Below are positions 24,768 to 33,691 of a DNA stretch of 64,000 bases, piece by piece. The position numbers and the translations under genes were made by a program. Numbering within the stretch: position 1 is the stretch's first letter; each line of letters opens with the position of its first letter. The notes beneath the pieces were generated by a model. It was not told where the DNA came from. It saw nothing but the letters and a program-made list of their open reading frames with translations, and did not search any database. The stretch lies in contig CAJULE010000001.1 in assembly GCA_910587445.1 (NCBI GenBank), positions 161,748 through 225,747 on the forward strand. The letters are read 5' to 3'. The DNA comes from an uncultured Christensenellaceae bacterium (GTDB taxonomy: Bacteria; Bacillota; Clostridia; Christensenellales; Pumilibacteraceae).

Positions 24768-27040
24768 ATGAAAACATTTGCACTTGCGGGCAATCCGAAC
24801 TGCGGCAAGACGACGCTGTTCAACGCGCTTACCGGCAGTACGGCGCACGTCGGCAATTGGCCGGGCGTCACCGTCGACAAGCGTGAGGGCATCTATAAGG
24901 GCGGAGCGGAACACGTCTCGATAGTGGACTTGCCCGGTATTTACTCGCTTTCGCCGTATACGCCCGAAGAGGTCATATCGAGGAATTATATTCTCGACGG
25001 AAAGCCCGACGGCATAATAAACATAATCGACGCGACCAATCTCGAGCGTAATCTCTATCTTACGACGCAGATCCTCGAAACCGACGTGCCCGTCATAGTG
25101 GCGCTCAACATGATGGACGAGGTCGAAAAGTCGGGCGACAAGATAGACGTAAAGACGCTCGAAGTCGAACTCGGCGTGCCTGTCGTCGCGATTTCCGCTC
25201 TTAAAGGGACGGGAATCAAGGAGCTCATGAAACGTGCGGCGGCTCTCACCGAGCGCGAGGGAAAAAGCGTTCTGTCGGGAGCATTCGACGGGAAAATCAC
25301 GGAGGCAAAAGAGTTTTTTGCCGGCGCGGGAATAAGCTCTCCGCTCTTCCATGCGGTCAAGCTCCTCGAAAACGACGAGCTCGAACTCGAGCACAAGGGC
25401 GCAAAGGAAGCGCAGGCGCGCATAACGGCGGGCGAGGATATGGAAGCCGCGATCGCCGACGAGAGATATAAATATATCTCCTCGCACTTTTCTTCGTCGA
25501 AGCAGAAAGGAAAACGCGAGGCGGTCACGAAGTCTGACAAAATAGATAAAGTGCTCACGCACAGGGTGTGGGCGATACCCATATTCATAGTCATTCTTTT
25601 TGCGATTTTCCACGTCACGTTCTCCGAAGATTTTCTGTACATAGGCGCGTGGGCGTCGCTCGGAGGCGGATTGCCTGCGGTAGACAAGCTCGGACTTTCC
25701 GAAGGAATGGAGACCTTTGTCGGCATATTCTACGACGGAGCCGTGTTCTCGCCGGGCGTAATCCTTGCGAATGCGTTTAATACACTGTTCGAATTCATAC
25801 AGGGCGCCGTGGGAGAGGCGATATCTACGGAGTGGCTGTCGGGACTTGTTGCGGACGGCGTACTCGGCGGACTGTTCGCGGTGCTCGGATTCTTGCCGCA
25901 GATACTCATGCTGTTCATGTGGTTTTCCATACTCGAGGACAGCGGCTACATGGCGCGTATAGCCTTCGTGCTCGACAGGATATTCCGTCGGTTCGGGCTT
26001 TCGGGACGTTCGTTTATGCCGATGATAATGGGCTTCGGCTGCAGCGTGCCCGCCATGGTCAACACGCGTACGCTTGCCGACGAAAAGGAGAGAATCGCAA
26101 CGGTGCGCGTGATCCCGTTCTTCTCGTGCGGCGCAAAGCTTCCGATACTTACGGCTATTGCAGGCGGTATCGTGCAATTCTTCGGGATAGGCAATGCCGA
26201 TCTCATAACCTACGGAATGTATCTTCTCGGCATATGCACGGCGATAATCTGCGTGCTTCTTATGAGAAATACGTCCTTGAAGGGCGAGACTCCGCCTTTC
26301 ATAATGGACTTCCCGCATACCATATGCCGAGCTTCAAAAATCTCATGCTTCACTTGTGGGATAAGACGAAGCACTTCGTGAAGAAAGCGTTTACTATAAT
26401 ATTTGCGTCCACGGTCATAATTTGGCTGTTCTCGCACCTCAGCTTCGATTGGCACTACCTGCCCGACGAGGAGATGAACAAGTCGATACTCGCGTCTCTC
26501 GGTATGCTTATACAGCCCATATTTACGCCGCTCGGCTTCGGTTCGCAGCTCGGCGCATACGGTTGGGTGTTCGCAGTCGCCGCGCTCACGGGACTTGTGG
26601 CGAAGGAAAACGTAATCGCTACGTTCGGTACTCTCGGCGCCTGCCTCATTGCCATGGGTGCAAACGTCGGCGGACTTACGCCCGACGTGCTCATCGGCGA
26701 CGAAGAGGGCATAACGAGCGTGATTGCCATGATAACCGCTACGGGCGTTACCGTTCCCGGATTGATTGCCTTCATTGCTTTCAACATGACGACGGTGCCG
26801 TGCTTTGCGGCGTGCGCCACGGCAAAAGCCGAACTTAAAAAAGGTACGTTCATACGGACGGCGCTCTTCTGGATAGTTTCGAGCTATATCATAAGCGCGG
26901 CAGTATATACGATAGGCGCATGGTGGTGGACTGCGTTCATATGGGCGGTCGCCGTAGCCGTAGTCGTTACCGTAATAGTGCTTATAACTCTCGGCAAGAT
27001 CAAGCCGATAAGGCGCAAGAAAAAGGAGGCGACGAAATGA
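24768..27040 (+). pseudogene. feoB: Ferrous iron transporter FeoB, interrupted by a single-base frameshift
   Basis: The G domain has G1 GNPNCGKTTLFNALTG, DLPGIYSL and the NMMD specificity motif. The membrane part starts near residue 265. The first frame is intact to the IMDFP at 26315, then would end after about 20 wrong residues. Inserting one base after CCCG continues into the second frame, where AYHMPSFKNLMLHLWDKTKHFVKKA restores the conserved FeoB sequence through to the stop. The corrected protein would have about 757 residues. There is no slippery heptamer or long homopolymer, so a mutation or an assembly error is more likely than programmed frameshifting. All other domains look under selection. 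Confidence 0.88.
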
Positions 27041-27213
27041 GCGGCTGGGAAATAGCTCTTGTCGTATTCGTCACGGCGGCTTTTGTTGCCGCGGTAGGCT
27101 TCCTGATTTTCGGAAAGCTGTCGGGAAAAGGCGGCTCCTGCGATTGCGGCGGTTCATGTTCGGGATGCCCGTGCGGTTGCAAGAAAAAAAAGAAAGACAA
27201 AAAAAGCTTATAG
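27037..27213 (+). CDS. FeoB-associated Cys-rich membrane protein
   Basis: 58 residues: one membrane helix (about 5-27), a Gly-rich linker, then CDCGGSCSGCPCGC and a Lys-rich C-terminus. This is the small protein typically found after feoB in Firmicutes. Its ATG overlaps the feoB TGA (ATGA), with AAGGAGG nine bases upstream. The Cys cluster probably handles iron at the cytoplasmic face; this is inference. Confidence 0.88.
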   Translation: MSGWEIALVVFVTAAFVAAVGFLIFGKLSGKGGSCDCGGSCSGCPCGCKKKKKDKKSL

Positions 27214-27227
27214 TATCAATCTCCATT

Positions 27228-27265
27228 AAAAAACATCGCTCGGAATTTTTCGGGCGGTGTTTTTT
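27228..27265 (+). terminator. Terminator of the feo operon
   Basis: A-rich ascending arm AAAAAACATCGCTCG pairs (with G-U pairs) to CGGGCGGTGTTTTTT, 15 nt after the Cys-rich gene. Confidence 0.8.
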
Positions 27266-27329
27266 GCGTCTGCCAAAATACAGAGGTGCATTTTTACTCG
27301 AGACTTTTCGATCGGGGCTTAGATAATCG

Positions 27330-27359
27330 AAAAACCTTTTGTGCGATACAAAAGGTTTT
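27330..27359. terminator. Terminator for the hybrid kinase gene
   Basis: AAAACCTTTTG/CAAAAGGTTTT perfect stem, immediately downstream of the minus-strand kinase stop; A/T tracts on both sides make it bidirectional. Confidence 0.8.
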
Positions 27360-27367
27360 CTGTCCGT

Positions 27368-29587
27368 CTATTTGCTCGAGCCGAGTATTTCCGCGAGCGT
27401 ATTTACAAGCTCGTTTACGTCGAGCGGTTTTGTCAGGTGGGCGTCCATGCCCGCAGCAATGGATTCGCGCTTGTCGCTGTCGTACGCGTTTGCCGAAAGG
27501 GCGACAATGGGAATATTGGCAAGCGAGGGGTTTTCGAGCGAGCGTATGGCGCGCGTAGCTTCCCGTCCGTCCATGACGGGCATCTGTATGTCCATGAGTA
27601 TGAGGGCGTACTCTTCGGGAAGAGCCGCTTGCATTTTTTCCACGGCAACTTTTCCGTCTGGCGCGGAGTCGACGTTGACGCCGAGCTCCCGCAAAATTTC
27701 GCTTTCTATCTCGAGATTTATTTCGTTGTCCTCTACGACGAGTATTCGCTTTCCCTTAAGGAGTTTAAACGGGTCGGCGGCGCTTTCCTGCGCCTTGCAT
27801 GACGCGCCGCACAGCTTAAGCCCAAGCGTGACGGTGAACGTACTGCCTTTTCCGATTTCGCTCTCGACGCTTATGTCGCCGCCCATTATTTCGGTGAGAT
27901 GTTTTGCGATCGTAAGACCGAGACCCGTACCGTAAATTCCGCTGAACGTCGTATTGCTCTCGCGTTCGAACGGCTCGAATATGCGCGGAAGAGTTTCCTT
28001 TCCGATCCCTATGCCGTCGTCTTTGACGGTGAATACGAAAGTGGAGATGTCGCTTGACGAGCTTTCGAGCTCGCGCACGCCTATTTCCACGTTTCCGCCG
28101 CTGTTTGTGTATTTGACGGCATTGCCGGTAAGGTGTATGAGAAGCTGCTTGAGCTTTTCCGCGTCGCATACGACGTCGTCGTGTCGGACGCATGAAGTGT
28201 CGAGCTTTACGCGAATGTCCTTTTTTTCGGCTTGGCGCGAAGTCGCGGCAAACACCTCGTTTGCCGTGTGGACGATCGAGGTCGGCTGTTCGTCGATATG
28301 CAGATCCTGCGTTTCGGTGTACGACAGCTCGAGTACTTTATCTACGAGCTCGAGGATCTGTTTGCTCGCTACGTCGATTTTACCGAGATATTCGCGTACG
28401 GTTTTTTCGTTTCCCGCATTCTTCGCCGCGAGTGCGGCATAGCCGAAAATGGCGTTGAGCGGAGTGCGCATATCGTGGGACATATTCGACATGAAACGGT
28501 TTTTTGCGACGTTTGCCACTCTCGCCGTATTGAGAGCGTCCTTTAAAAGCTGTTTTTGCTTTATTTCGCGCAGGAGCTCCTCTTCGATGTTTCTATAGCC
28601 CATTACTATCTGCGAGATGTGTTTGTCGTCGCCGACGTTTACGACGCGCAGCTGTATATACTGCGTCTTTCCGTCCTTTATGCAACGGTAGTTGAGATAG
28701 AACGTCGCTTCGTGTTCGAGCTTTTTTCGGATATAATCTATCGAGGTGCACTCCGCGACCGCGGCTTTGTCGTCCGGGTGAACCCACGTCTTTACGTAGT
28801 CGTCGAGAAACCAGCCGAACTTTCTTTCCTGAAGCTTTTTTTCGAACTGTTTTTCGAGTCGCTCGCTGAGGCGATAGGGGAGCACCTTGTCTCTGTCCAT
28901 GTCGGCATAGAGAATGGAGTCGTAATTCACGCTTAAGCCCTCGATGACCTCGAGTCTTTGCAGATGTTCCTGCCTGATGAGCTTTCGCTCCTTGTCGTAT
29001 TCTTCTATGAGGTTTTTGAGTTTCTGCTCTTTTTCCCGTTTCTCGTTCAAAAGAGCAGTGCGTTCCATTTGGCGTCTCGCGATCTTTTCGGTGGCGTCGC
29101 TTATGAACACATAGTAGACGTCGCCCGTCTTGTCGCAGCGGATATAGTGTCCGTAATCTTCGACCCAATGCACGTTGCCGTACTTGTCGACAATGCGGTA
29201 TTCGACGTAATCGAGATCGTCCTTGTTGTTTTGTATCTGTTCGGTTATGCTGTTTTCTACCTCGTCGAGGTCGTCCGGATGAACCATGCCGCGAAAGGAG
29301 TTTTGCGTGAGCGCGGCAAATTCCTCGAGCGTGTCGCACCTGTAGATGCGCATGAGCGCCTTATTTGCGTATATTATCCGTTCGCCTTCGTCGGCACGGT
29401 AGATTAAAAAGCCGCCCGGTATCTCGTCGATAAAGTTTTTTATCTGATAGGCGGTATCCATATATTGCGCGCCGAGAGAGGCGTACAGGCTTTCCTGCTG
29501 TTTCTCGAAAATATCGGGGTCGGCAGATAAACTCAACAGTGTGAGCAGGTGTTCGACTATACTCGGTTGAATCCCATGGTTGTTCAT
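27368..29587 (-). CDS. PAS-containing hybrid histidine kinase with C-terminal receiver
   Basis: 739 residues, no membrane helices, so cytoplasmic. Two PAS domains (about 50-170 and 215-345; each with a VHPDD motif), a HisKA H-box SNMSHDMRTPLNAI (H near 371), an HATPase domain (DGIGIG, GTGLGLTIAK) and a receiver (about 620-735; phospho-acceptor in LMDIQMP, Lys in TKPLD). There is no output domain and no adjacent partner, so it likely signals through a phosphorelay encoded elsewhere or through protein contacts. GGAG lies six bases before the ATG. Confidence 0.9.
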   Translation of the reverse strand: MNNHGIQPSIVEHLLTLLSLSADPDIFEKQQESLYASLGAQYMDTAYQIKNFIDEIPGGFLIYRADEGERIIYANKALMRIYRCDTLEEFAALTQNSFRGMVHPDDLDEVENSITEQIQNNKDDLDYVEYRIVDKYGNVHWVEDYGHYIRCDKTGDVYYVFISDATEKIARRQMERTALLNEKREKEQKLKNLIEEYDKERKLIRQEHLQRLEVIEGLSVNYDSILYADMDRDKVLPYRLSERLEKQFEKKLQERKFGWFLDDYVKTWVHPDDKAAVAECTSIDYIRKKLEHEATFYLNYRCIKDGKTQYIQLRVVNVGDDKHISQIVMGYRNIEEELLREIKQKQLLKDALNTARVANVAKNRFMSNMSHDMRTPLNAIFGYAALAAKNAGNEKTVREYLGKIDVASKQILELVDKVLELSYTETQDLHIDEQPTSIVHTANEVFAATSRQAEKKDIRVKLDTSCVRHDDVVCDAEKLKQLLIHLTGNAVKYTNSGGNVEIGVRELESSSSDISTFVFTVKDDGIGIGKETLPRIFEPFERESNTTFSGIYGTGLGLTIAKHLTEIMGGDISVESEIGKGSTFTVTLGLKLCGASCKAQESAADPFKLLKGKRILVVEDNEINLEIESEILRELGVNVDSAPDGKVAVEKMQAALPEEYALILMDIQMPVMDGREATRAIRSLENPSLANIPIVALSANAYDSDKRESIAAGMDAHLTKPLDVNELVNTLAEILGSSK

Positions 29588-29631
29588 CGTGCACTCCGTT
29601 TGTGACTTCGAAAAGACAGACTATATAATGA

Positions 29632-29661
29632 AGTATAGCACAAAAGGTGCGCTTTTGTCAA
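29632..29661 (-). promoter_or_regulatory. Promoter of the hybrid kinase gene
   Basis: TTGACA and TATACT, 18 bp apart on the minus strand, 45 nt before the start codon. Confidence 0.75.
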
Positions 29662-29831
29662 TTCCGAGGCTATAAAATCGGCGTTTTTACATATGCGAAA
29701 TTTTTTATCGCGCCCGGCTGCTTTACCGTGCGTTTAAGCCCTATTTGCGGCGGAAAAATCGGATTGGTCGCAAATTGCACGAATTTGAGCATAAACGGTA
29801 TAAACGGGCGTTATTTTGAAAAAACAGGTAC

Positions 29832-29860
29832 TTGACAAGCGCGGCGAAAAGTGGTAGAAT
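29832..29860 (+). promoter_or_regulatory. Promoter of GH3-2
   Basis: TTGACA and TAGAAT with a 17-bp spacer. The resulting leader is about 165 nt and carries only a small TGGG-CTTTAA-CCCA hairpin near its end. The upstream 29662-29830 stretch of this gap shows nothing I can name. Confidence 0.8.
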
Positions 29861-30031
29861 ATAGTTATGCTATGAAGCCGAACAATCGGGCGGTGGATCG
29901 AAATTCAAACGGGGACGAATGATGCGCGGTTTTCGTAAAGCGTCATGCGTCTCGGGAATTTTTCTTTTGCTCGGTTTTTGCGGTTTGGGCTTTAACCCAT
30001 TATAAAAATTATTTCAGAGGTGGACTTTTAT

Positions 30032-32566
30032 ATGAGCACAGAATTAAAGTACGCAGAGCTGATCGGAAAGATGACGCTGGAGGAAAAGGCGTCGCTTACA
30101 TCCGGTAAGGACTTCTGGCAGTCGATGGACATAAAGCGCGACGACATCGATATTCCCAATATGTTCCTTGCCGACGGACCTCACGGCATACGCCGTCAGG
30201 TCGCCGCAGCCGATCATCTCGGACTTAACCCCAGCGCAAACGCGACCTGTTTCCCGACTGCCGTCACGATGGCGAACAGCTGGAACGACGAGCTCGGCGA
30301 GGAGATGGCAAAATGTCTCGGAAAAGAGGCCGTATCGCAGGACGTGAACGTACTGCTCGGACCGGGCACCAATATGAAGCGAAACCCGCGTTGCGGCAGA
30401 AACTTCGAGTACTTTTCCGAGGATCCATACCTTGCCGGCAAAATGGCTTCCGCATATGCTCGTGGAATACAGAGCAACGGAATTTCGGCGTGCGTAAAGC
30501 ACTTTGCCGCAAACAATCAGGAAGAGGGACGCATGACCATGGACTCGGTCATGGACGAGAGAACTCTGCGCGAGATATATCTGCCCGCGTTCGAAATGGC
30601 GGTGAAAGACGGCGGCGTGCGCACGATAATGTCGGCGTACAACCTCATAAACGGCGTATACGCGAACGAGAGCGAGCACCTCTTGAAAGAGATCCTGCGC
30701 GACGATTGGGGCTTTAAAGGCGTCATAGTCACGGACTGGGGCGGAGACAACGACAGAATAGCCGGTCTCAAGGCGGGCAACGAGCTCGAGATGCCTACGA
30801 CGGGCGGCGAGACCAACGAGGACATAATAAAGGCGGTAAAGGCGGAGCCCGAACTCGAAGCCGTGCTCGACGAGTGCATAGACAGACTTTTGGATCTCAT
30901 ATTCACGACGAACGCCGCGCTGAGGCAGGCGAAAGCCGAACTCGGCGATGACGCGGAAAAAGCCAAAGCCGAGCACGATAAAATGGTCGAGGCTCATCAC
31001 GAGATGGCGGTCAAGGCGGCGGAGGAAGCCATGGTTCTCTTGAAGAACGAGGGCGGCGCGCTTCCGTTGAAGGACGGTGAAAAGGTCGCCGTCGTGGGCG
31101 ACTTTGCGGAAGTTCCGCGCTATCAGGGTGCAGGTTCTTCGCTCGTCAATCCGACAAGGCTCGACAAGACGCTCGACGTCATAAAGGATTACGGCTTCGA
31201 GTTCGTCGGCTACGAAAAGGGCTTCGACAGATACGGCAAAAAGAAAAAGGGGCTTATCAAAAAGGCAGTCAAGCTTGCTAATAGAGCGGACACCGTGCTT
31301 GCATATATCGGTCTCGACGAAATAACCGAGTCGGAGGGATTGGACCGCTCGAATATTATCCTTCCGCAGAACCAAATAGACTTGCTTGCCGCGCTTAAGG
31401 CTACGGGCAAGAAAGTGGTTGCCGTGCTCAGCTGCGGAAGTGCGGTCGAAGTCTCGTTCGACGACAGCTGCGACGCGCTCTTGTATGCGGCGCTCAGCGG
31501 TCAGGGCGGTGCGAAAGCCGTTTTGAACGTACTTACGGGTAAAGTAAATCCGAGCGGCAAACTTTCCGAGAGCTATCCCATAAAATATTCGGACTGCTCG
31601 TCGGCGTCGCATTTCCCCGGGCAGTTCCGTACGGTGGAATACCGCGAAGGTCTTTATATAGGTTACCGCTATTACGATACGGCAAACGTGCCCGTCAAAT
31701 ATCCGTTCGGCTTCGGACTTTCCTATACGACTTTCGAGTATTCGGACGTGAAGGCGGACAAAGACGGAGTGAAGTTTACTATTAAGAACACGGGCGAAGT
31801 CGCAGGCAAGGAAGCGGCTCAGCTCTATATCGGAAAGAAGGACGGCGAGGTGTTCCGTCCGAAGAAAGAGCTTAAGGGCTTTAAGAAAGTAGAGCTCGCG
31901 CCGGGAGAGAGCAAGCAGGTAGTCATTCCGTTCGACGAATATACGTTCCGCTATTTCAATGTGGACACGAACAAGTGGGAAATCGAGGGCGGCAAGTACG
32001 AAGTTTACGTCGCGGCTTCCGTAGAGGACGTAAGACTCGAGACGAGCGTAGAGATCGCAGGCACGAATGCGAAGTGTCCGTACGACAAAGCGGCTTTGCC
32101 GTCGTATTACGGCGGAAACGTCGCCGACGTCTCTGCGGAGGAATTCGAGACTCTCATTGCCCGTCCCATACCCGATCCCAAGACGGGACTCAATTTCTAC
32201 AAGAAGAAGAGAATACACGTCGATTACAATACGACGATAAAGGAGCTCAAGTATTCTCGCCGCTGGGTGGGCAGACTGTTTGCGGGGGCGATCAATTTCG
32301 CGATCGGCTTCATGCGCGGCATAGGCAAGCGCACAATGGCGAACACGCTTATAATGGGCGTTCTCAACCAGCCCATGCGCGGACTTTCCCGTATGACGGG
32401 CGGCGCGCTCAACTTCCCGCAGCTCGACGGTCTCATCGAGATGTTCAACGGGCATTTCTGGAAGGGCTTACATCATTTCCTGAAGGCGGGCAGAGCTCGC
32501 AAGAGAGCGGCTAAGGCGAAGAAGAAGGCGGCTAAGGCGGCGGAGAAGGCTGCTGCGGCGAAATAA
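30032..32566 (+). CDS. Cytoplasmic GH3 beta-glycosidase, canonical domain order (GH3-2)
   Basis: 844 residues, no signal peptide. The TIM barrel comes first: MFLADGPHGIR, GRNFEYFSEDP, CVKHFAANNQE and nucleophile Asp in VIVTDWGG (D235). The sandwich domain follows (MVLLKNEGGALPL near 335), then FnIII (about 560-690), and an amphipathic helical region. The last 20 residues are a Lys/Ala repeat tail. The ATG was chosen because AGAGGTGG lies eight bases upstream and overlaps the alternative GTG. Likely a beta-glucosidase or xylosidase acting on imported oligosaccharides; the exact sugar is not predictable. Confidence 0.92.
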   Translation: MSTELKYAELIGKMTLEEKASLTSGKDFWQSMDIKRDDIDIPNMFLADGPHGIRRQVAAADHLGLNPSANATCFPTAVTMANSWNDELGEEMAKCLGKEAVSQDVNVLLGPGTNMKRNPRCGRNFEYFSEDPYLAGKMASAYARGIQSNGISACVKHFAANNQEEGRMTMDSVMDERTLREIYLPAFEMAVKDGGVRTIMSAYNLINGVYANESEHLLKEILRDDWGFKGVIVTDWGGDNDRIAGLKAGNELEMPTTGGETNEDIIKAVKAEPELEAVLDECIDRLLDLIFTTNAALRQAKAELGDDAEKAKAEHDKMVEAHHEMAVKAAEEAMVLLKNEGGALPLKDGEKVAVVGDFAEVPRYQGAGSSLVNPTRLDKTLDVIKDYGFEFVGYEKGFDRYGKKKKGLIKKAVKLANRADTVLAYIGLDEITESEGLDRSNIILPQNQIDLLAALKATGKKVVAVLSCGSAVEVSFDDSCDALLYAALSGQGGAKAVLNVLTGKVNPSGKLSESYPIKYSDCSSASHFPGQFRTVEYREGLYIGYRYYDTANVPVKYPFGFGLSYTTFEYSDVKADKDGVKFTIKNTGEVAGKEAAQLYIGKKDGEVFRPKKELKGFKKVELAPGESKQVVIPFDEYTFRYFNVDTNKWEIEGGKYEVYVAASVEDVRLETSVEIAGTNAKCPYDKAALPSYYGGNVADVSAEEFETLIARPIPDPKTGLNFYKKKRIHVDYNTTIKELKYSRRWVGRLFAGAINFAIGFMRGIGKRTMANTLIMGVLNQPMRGLSRMTGGALNFPQLDGLIEMFNGHFWKGLHHFLKAGRARKRAAKAKKKAAKAAEKAAAAK

Positions 32567-32591
32567 GAAAGTTTATATAAGGCAATAAAAC

Positions 32592-32618
32592 AAACCCCGA
32601 TCGTGCGGTCGGGGTTTT
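32592..32618 (+). terminator. Terminator after GH3-2
   Basis: AAACCCCGA/TCGGGGTTT stem with a run of T, 25 nt after the stop. Confidence 0.85.
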
Positions 32619-32693
32619 AAGTTGCGTACAAAGTCAAAACCTTGTTGTCTTTATGGATATTATTCGTTGTTGCTTTTCATTTATCGAACCGTA

Positions 32694-33620
32694 TCAGTCA
32701 AACAGGGGAGAGGACATATATCGGTCGCCGCCGTCTGGGAGAAGCACGACGATATTTTTGCCCCTGTTTTCGCAACGTGCGGCAAGAACCGTTGCGGCAT
32801 GGAGAGCCGCGCCCGAGGATATGCCGACCGATATGCTTTCGGTCTTGCGGAAAGCTTTTGCCGCAAAAAAGGCTTCGTCGTTTGAAACGGCGATAATTTC
32901 GTCGTAAACGCCCGTGTCGAGGATCTCGGGGACAAAGCCCGCCCCGATTCCCTGCAAGCCGTGTGCGCCCGCTTTTCCGCCCGAGAGGACGGGAGAGGCG
33001 GAAGGCTCTACGGCGACGACTTTAACGCCCGCAATTTTCTCTTTTAAGTATCTGCCTACGCCCGTTATCGTGCCGCCCGTGCCGACGCCCGCAACGAATA
33101 TATCTATTTTGCCGCCGAGCGCGTCGTAAATTTCGGGTGCGGTGTGCTCGTAATGAGCTTTCGGATTTGCGGGATTGGTAAACTGTCCGAGTATGACGGC
33201 GTTTTCGGTTTGGTTTTTTAATCTCTCGGCTTCCTCTATAGAGCCCTTCATGCCCTTTTTGCCGTCGGTAAGTACTATTTCGGCGCCGTATGCCTTCATG
33301 AGTTTTCGGCGTTCTACGGACATCGTCTCCGGCATTACGACTATTACTTTATAGCCGCGAGCCGCGCCGACCGCGGCAAGACCTATTCCCGTATTGCCGC
33401 TTGTCGGCTCGATTATAGTCGAACCATGTTCGAGCAGCCCGAGCTTTTCCGCGTCGTCTATCATGGCTTTCGCCACTCGGTCTTTCACCGAGCCCGCGGG
33501 ATTGAAGCACTCGAGCTTTGCATAGACAGCCGCGCCGAGCAAGAGCTTTTTTTCGGTGCGCTTCAGGCGAAGGAGGGGAGTATTGCCGATAAGCTCTTCC
33601 ATACTGTTGAATATGTTCAT
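32694..33620 (-). CDS. cysK: Cysteine synthase (O-acetylserine sulfhydrylase)
   Basis: 308 residues, fold type II PLP enzyme. PLP Lys in NPAGSVKDRVA, phosphate loop GVGTGGTITGVG, and EPTSGNTGIGLA for substrate binding. It converts O-acetylserine and sulfide to cysteine. The ATG at 33620 has GGAG eight bases upstream, removing a 13-residue extension. It lies 71 nt behind the ABC transporter on the same strand and may be cotranscribed or use its own weak promoter. No serine acetyltransferase is beside it. Confidence 0.93.
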   Translation of the reverse strand: MNIFNSMEELIGNTPLLRLKRTEKKLLLGAAVYAKLECFNPAGSVKDRVAKAMIDDAEKLGLLEHGSTIIEPTSGNTGIGLAAVGAARGYKVIVVMPETMSVERRKLMKAYGAEIVLTDGKKGMKGSIEEAERLKNQTENAVILGQFTNPANPKAHYEHTAPEIYDALGGKIDIFVAGVGTGGTITGVGRYLKEKIAGVKVVAVEPSASPVLSGGKAGAHGLQGIGAGFVPEILDTGVYDEIIAVSNDEAFFAAKAFRKTESISVGISSGAALHAATVLAARCENRGKNIVVLLPDGGDRYMSSPLFD

Positions 33621-33691
33621 TGAATGTCTCCGTTTTAATACGTTTGCAAGTGCGCTCATGCTTATAGGCGAATGGATTGTGCTTTAGAAAG

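Noticed and set aside
26300..26325. Programmed ribosomal frameshift in feoB
   Set aside because: No slippery heptamer and no downstream pseudoknot visible; FeoB is not known to use frameshifting. Mutation or sequence error is more likely.
29662..29830. Possible coding region between the hybrid kinase and GH3-2
   Set aside because: A 62-codon frame exists but has no Shine-Dalgarno, no promoter and overlaps the GH3-2 promoter; composition is non-coding.
30044..32455. An 803-codon minus-strand frame opposite GH3-2
   Set aside because: Same reason: antisense shadow of a well-supported GH3 gene, without its own signals. Similar long shadows opposite GH3-4, GH3-5, gpmI and the ABC exporter were left out.
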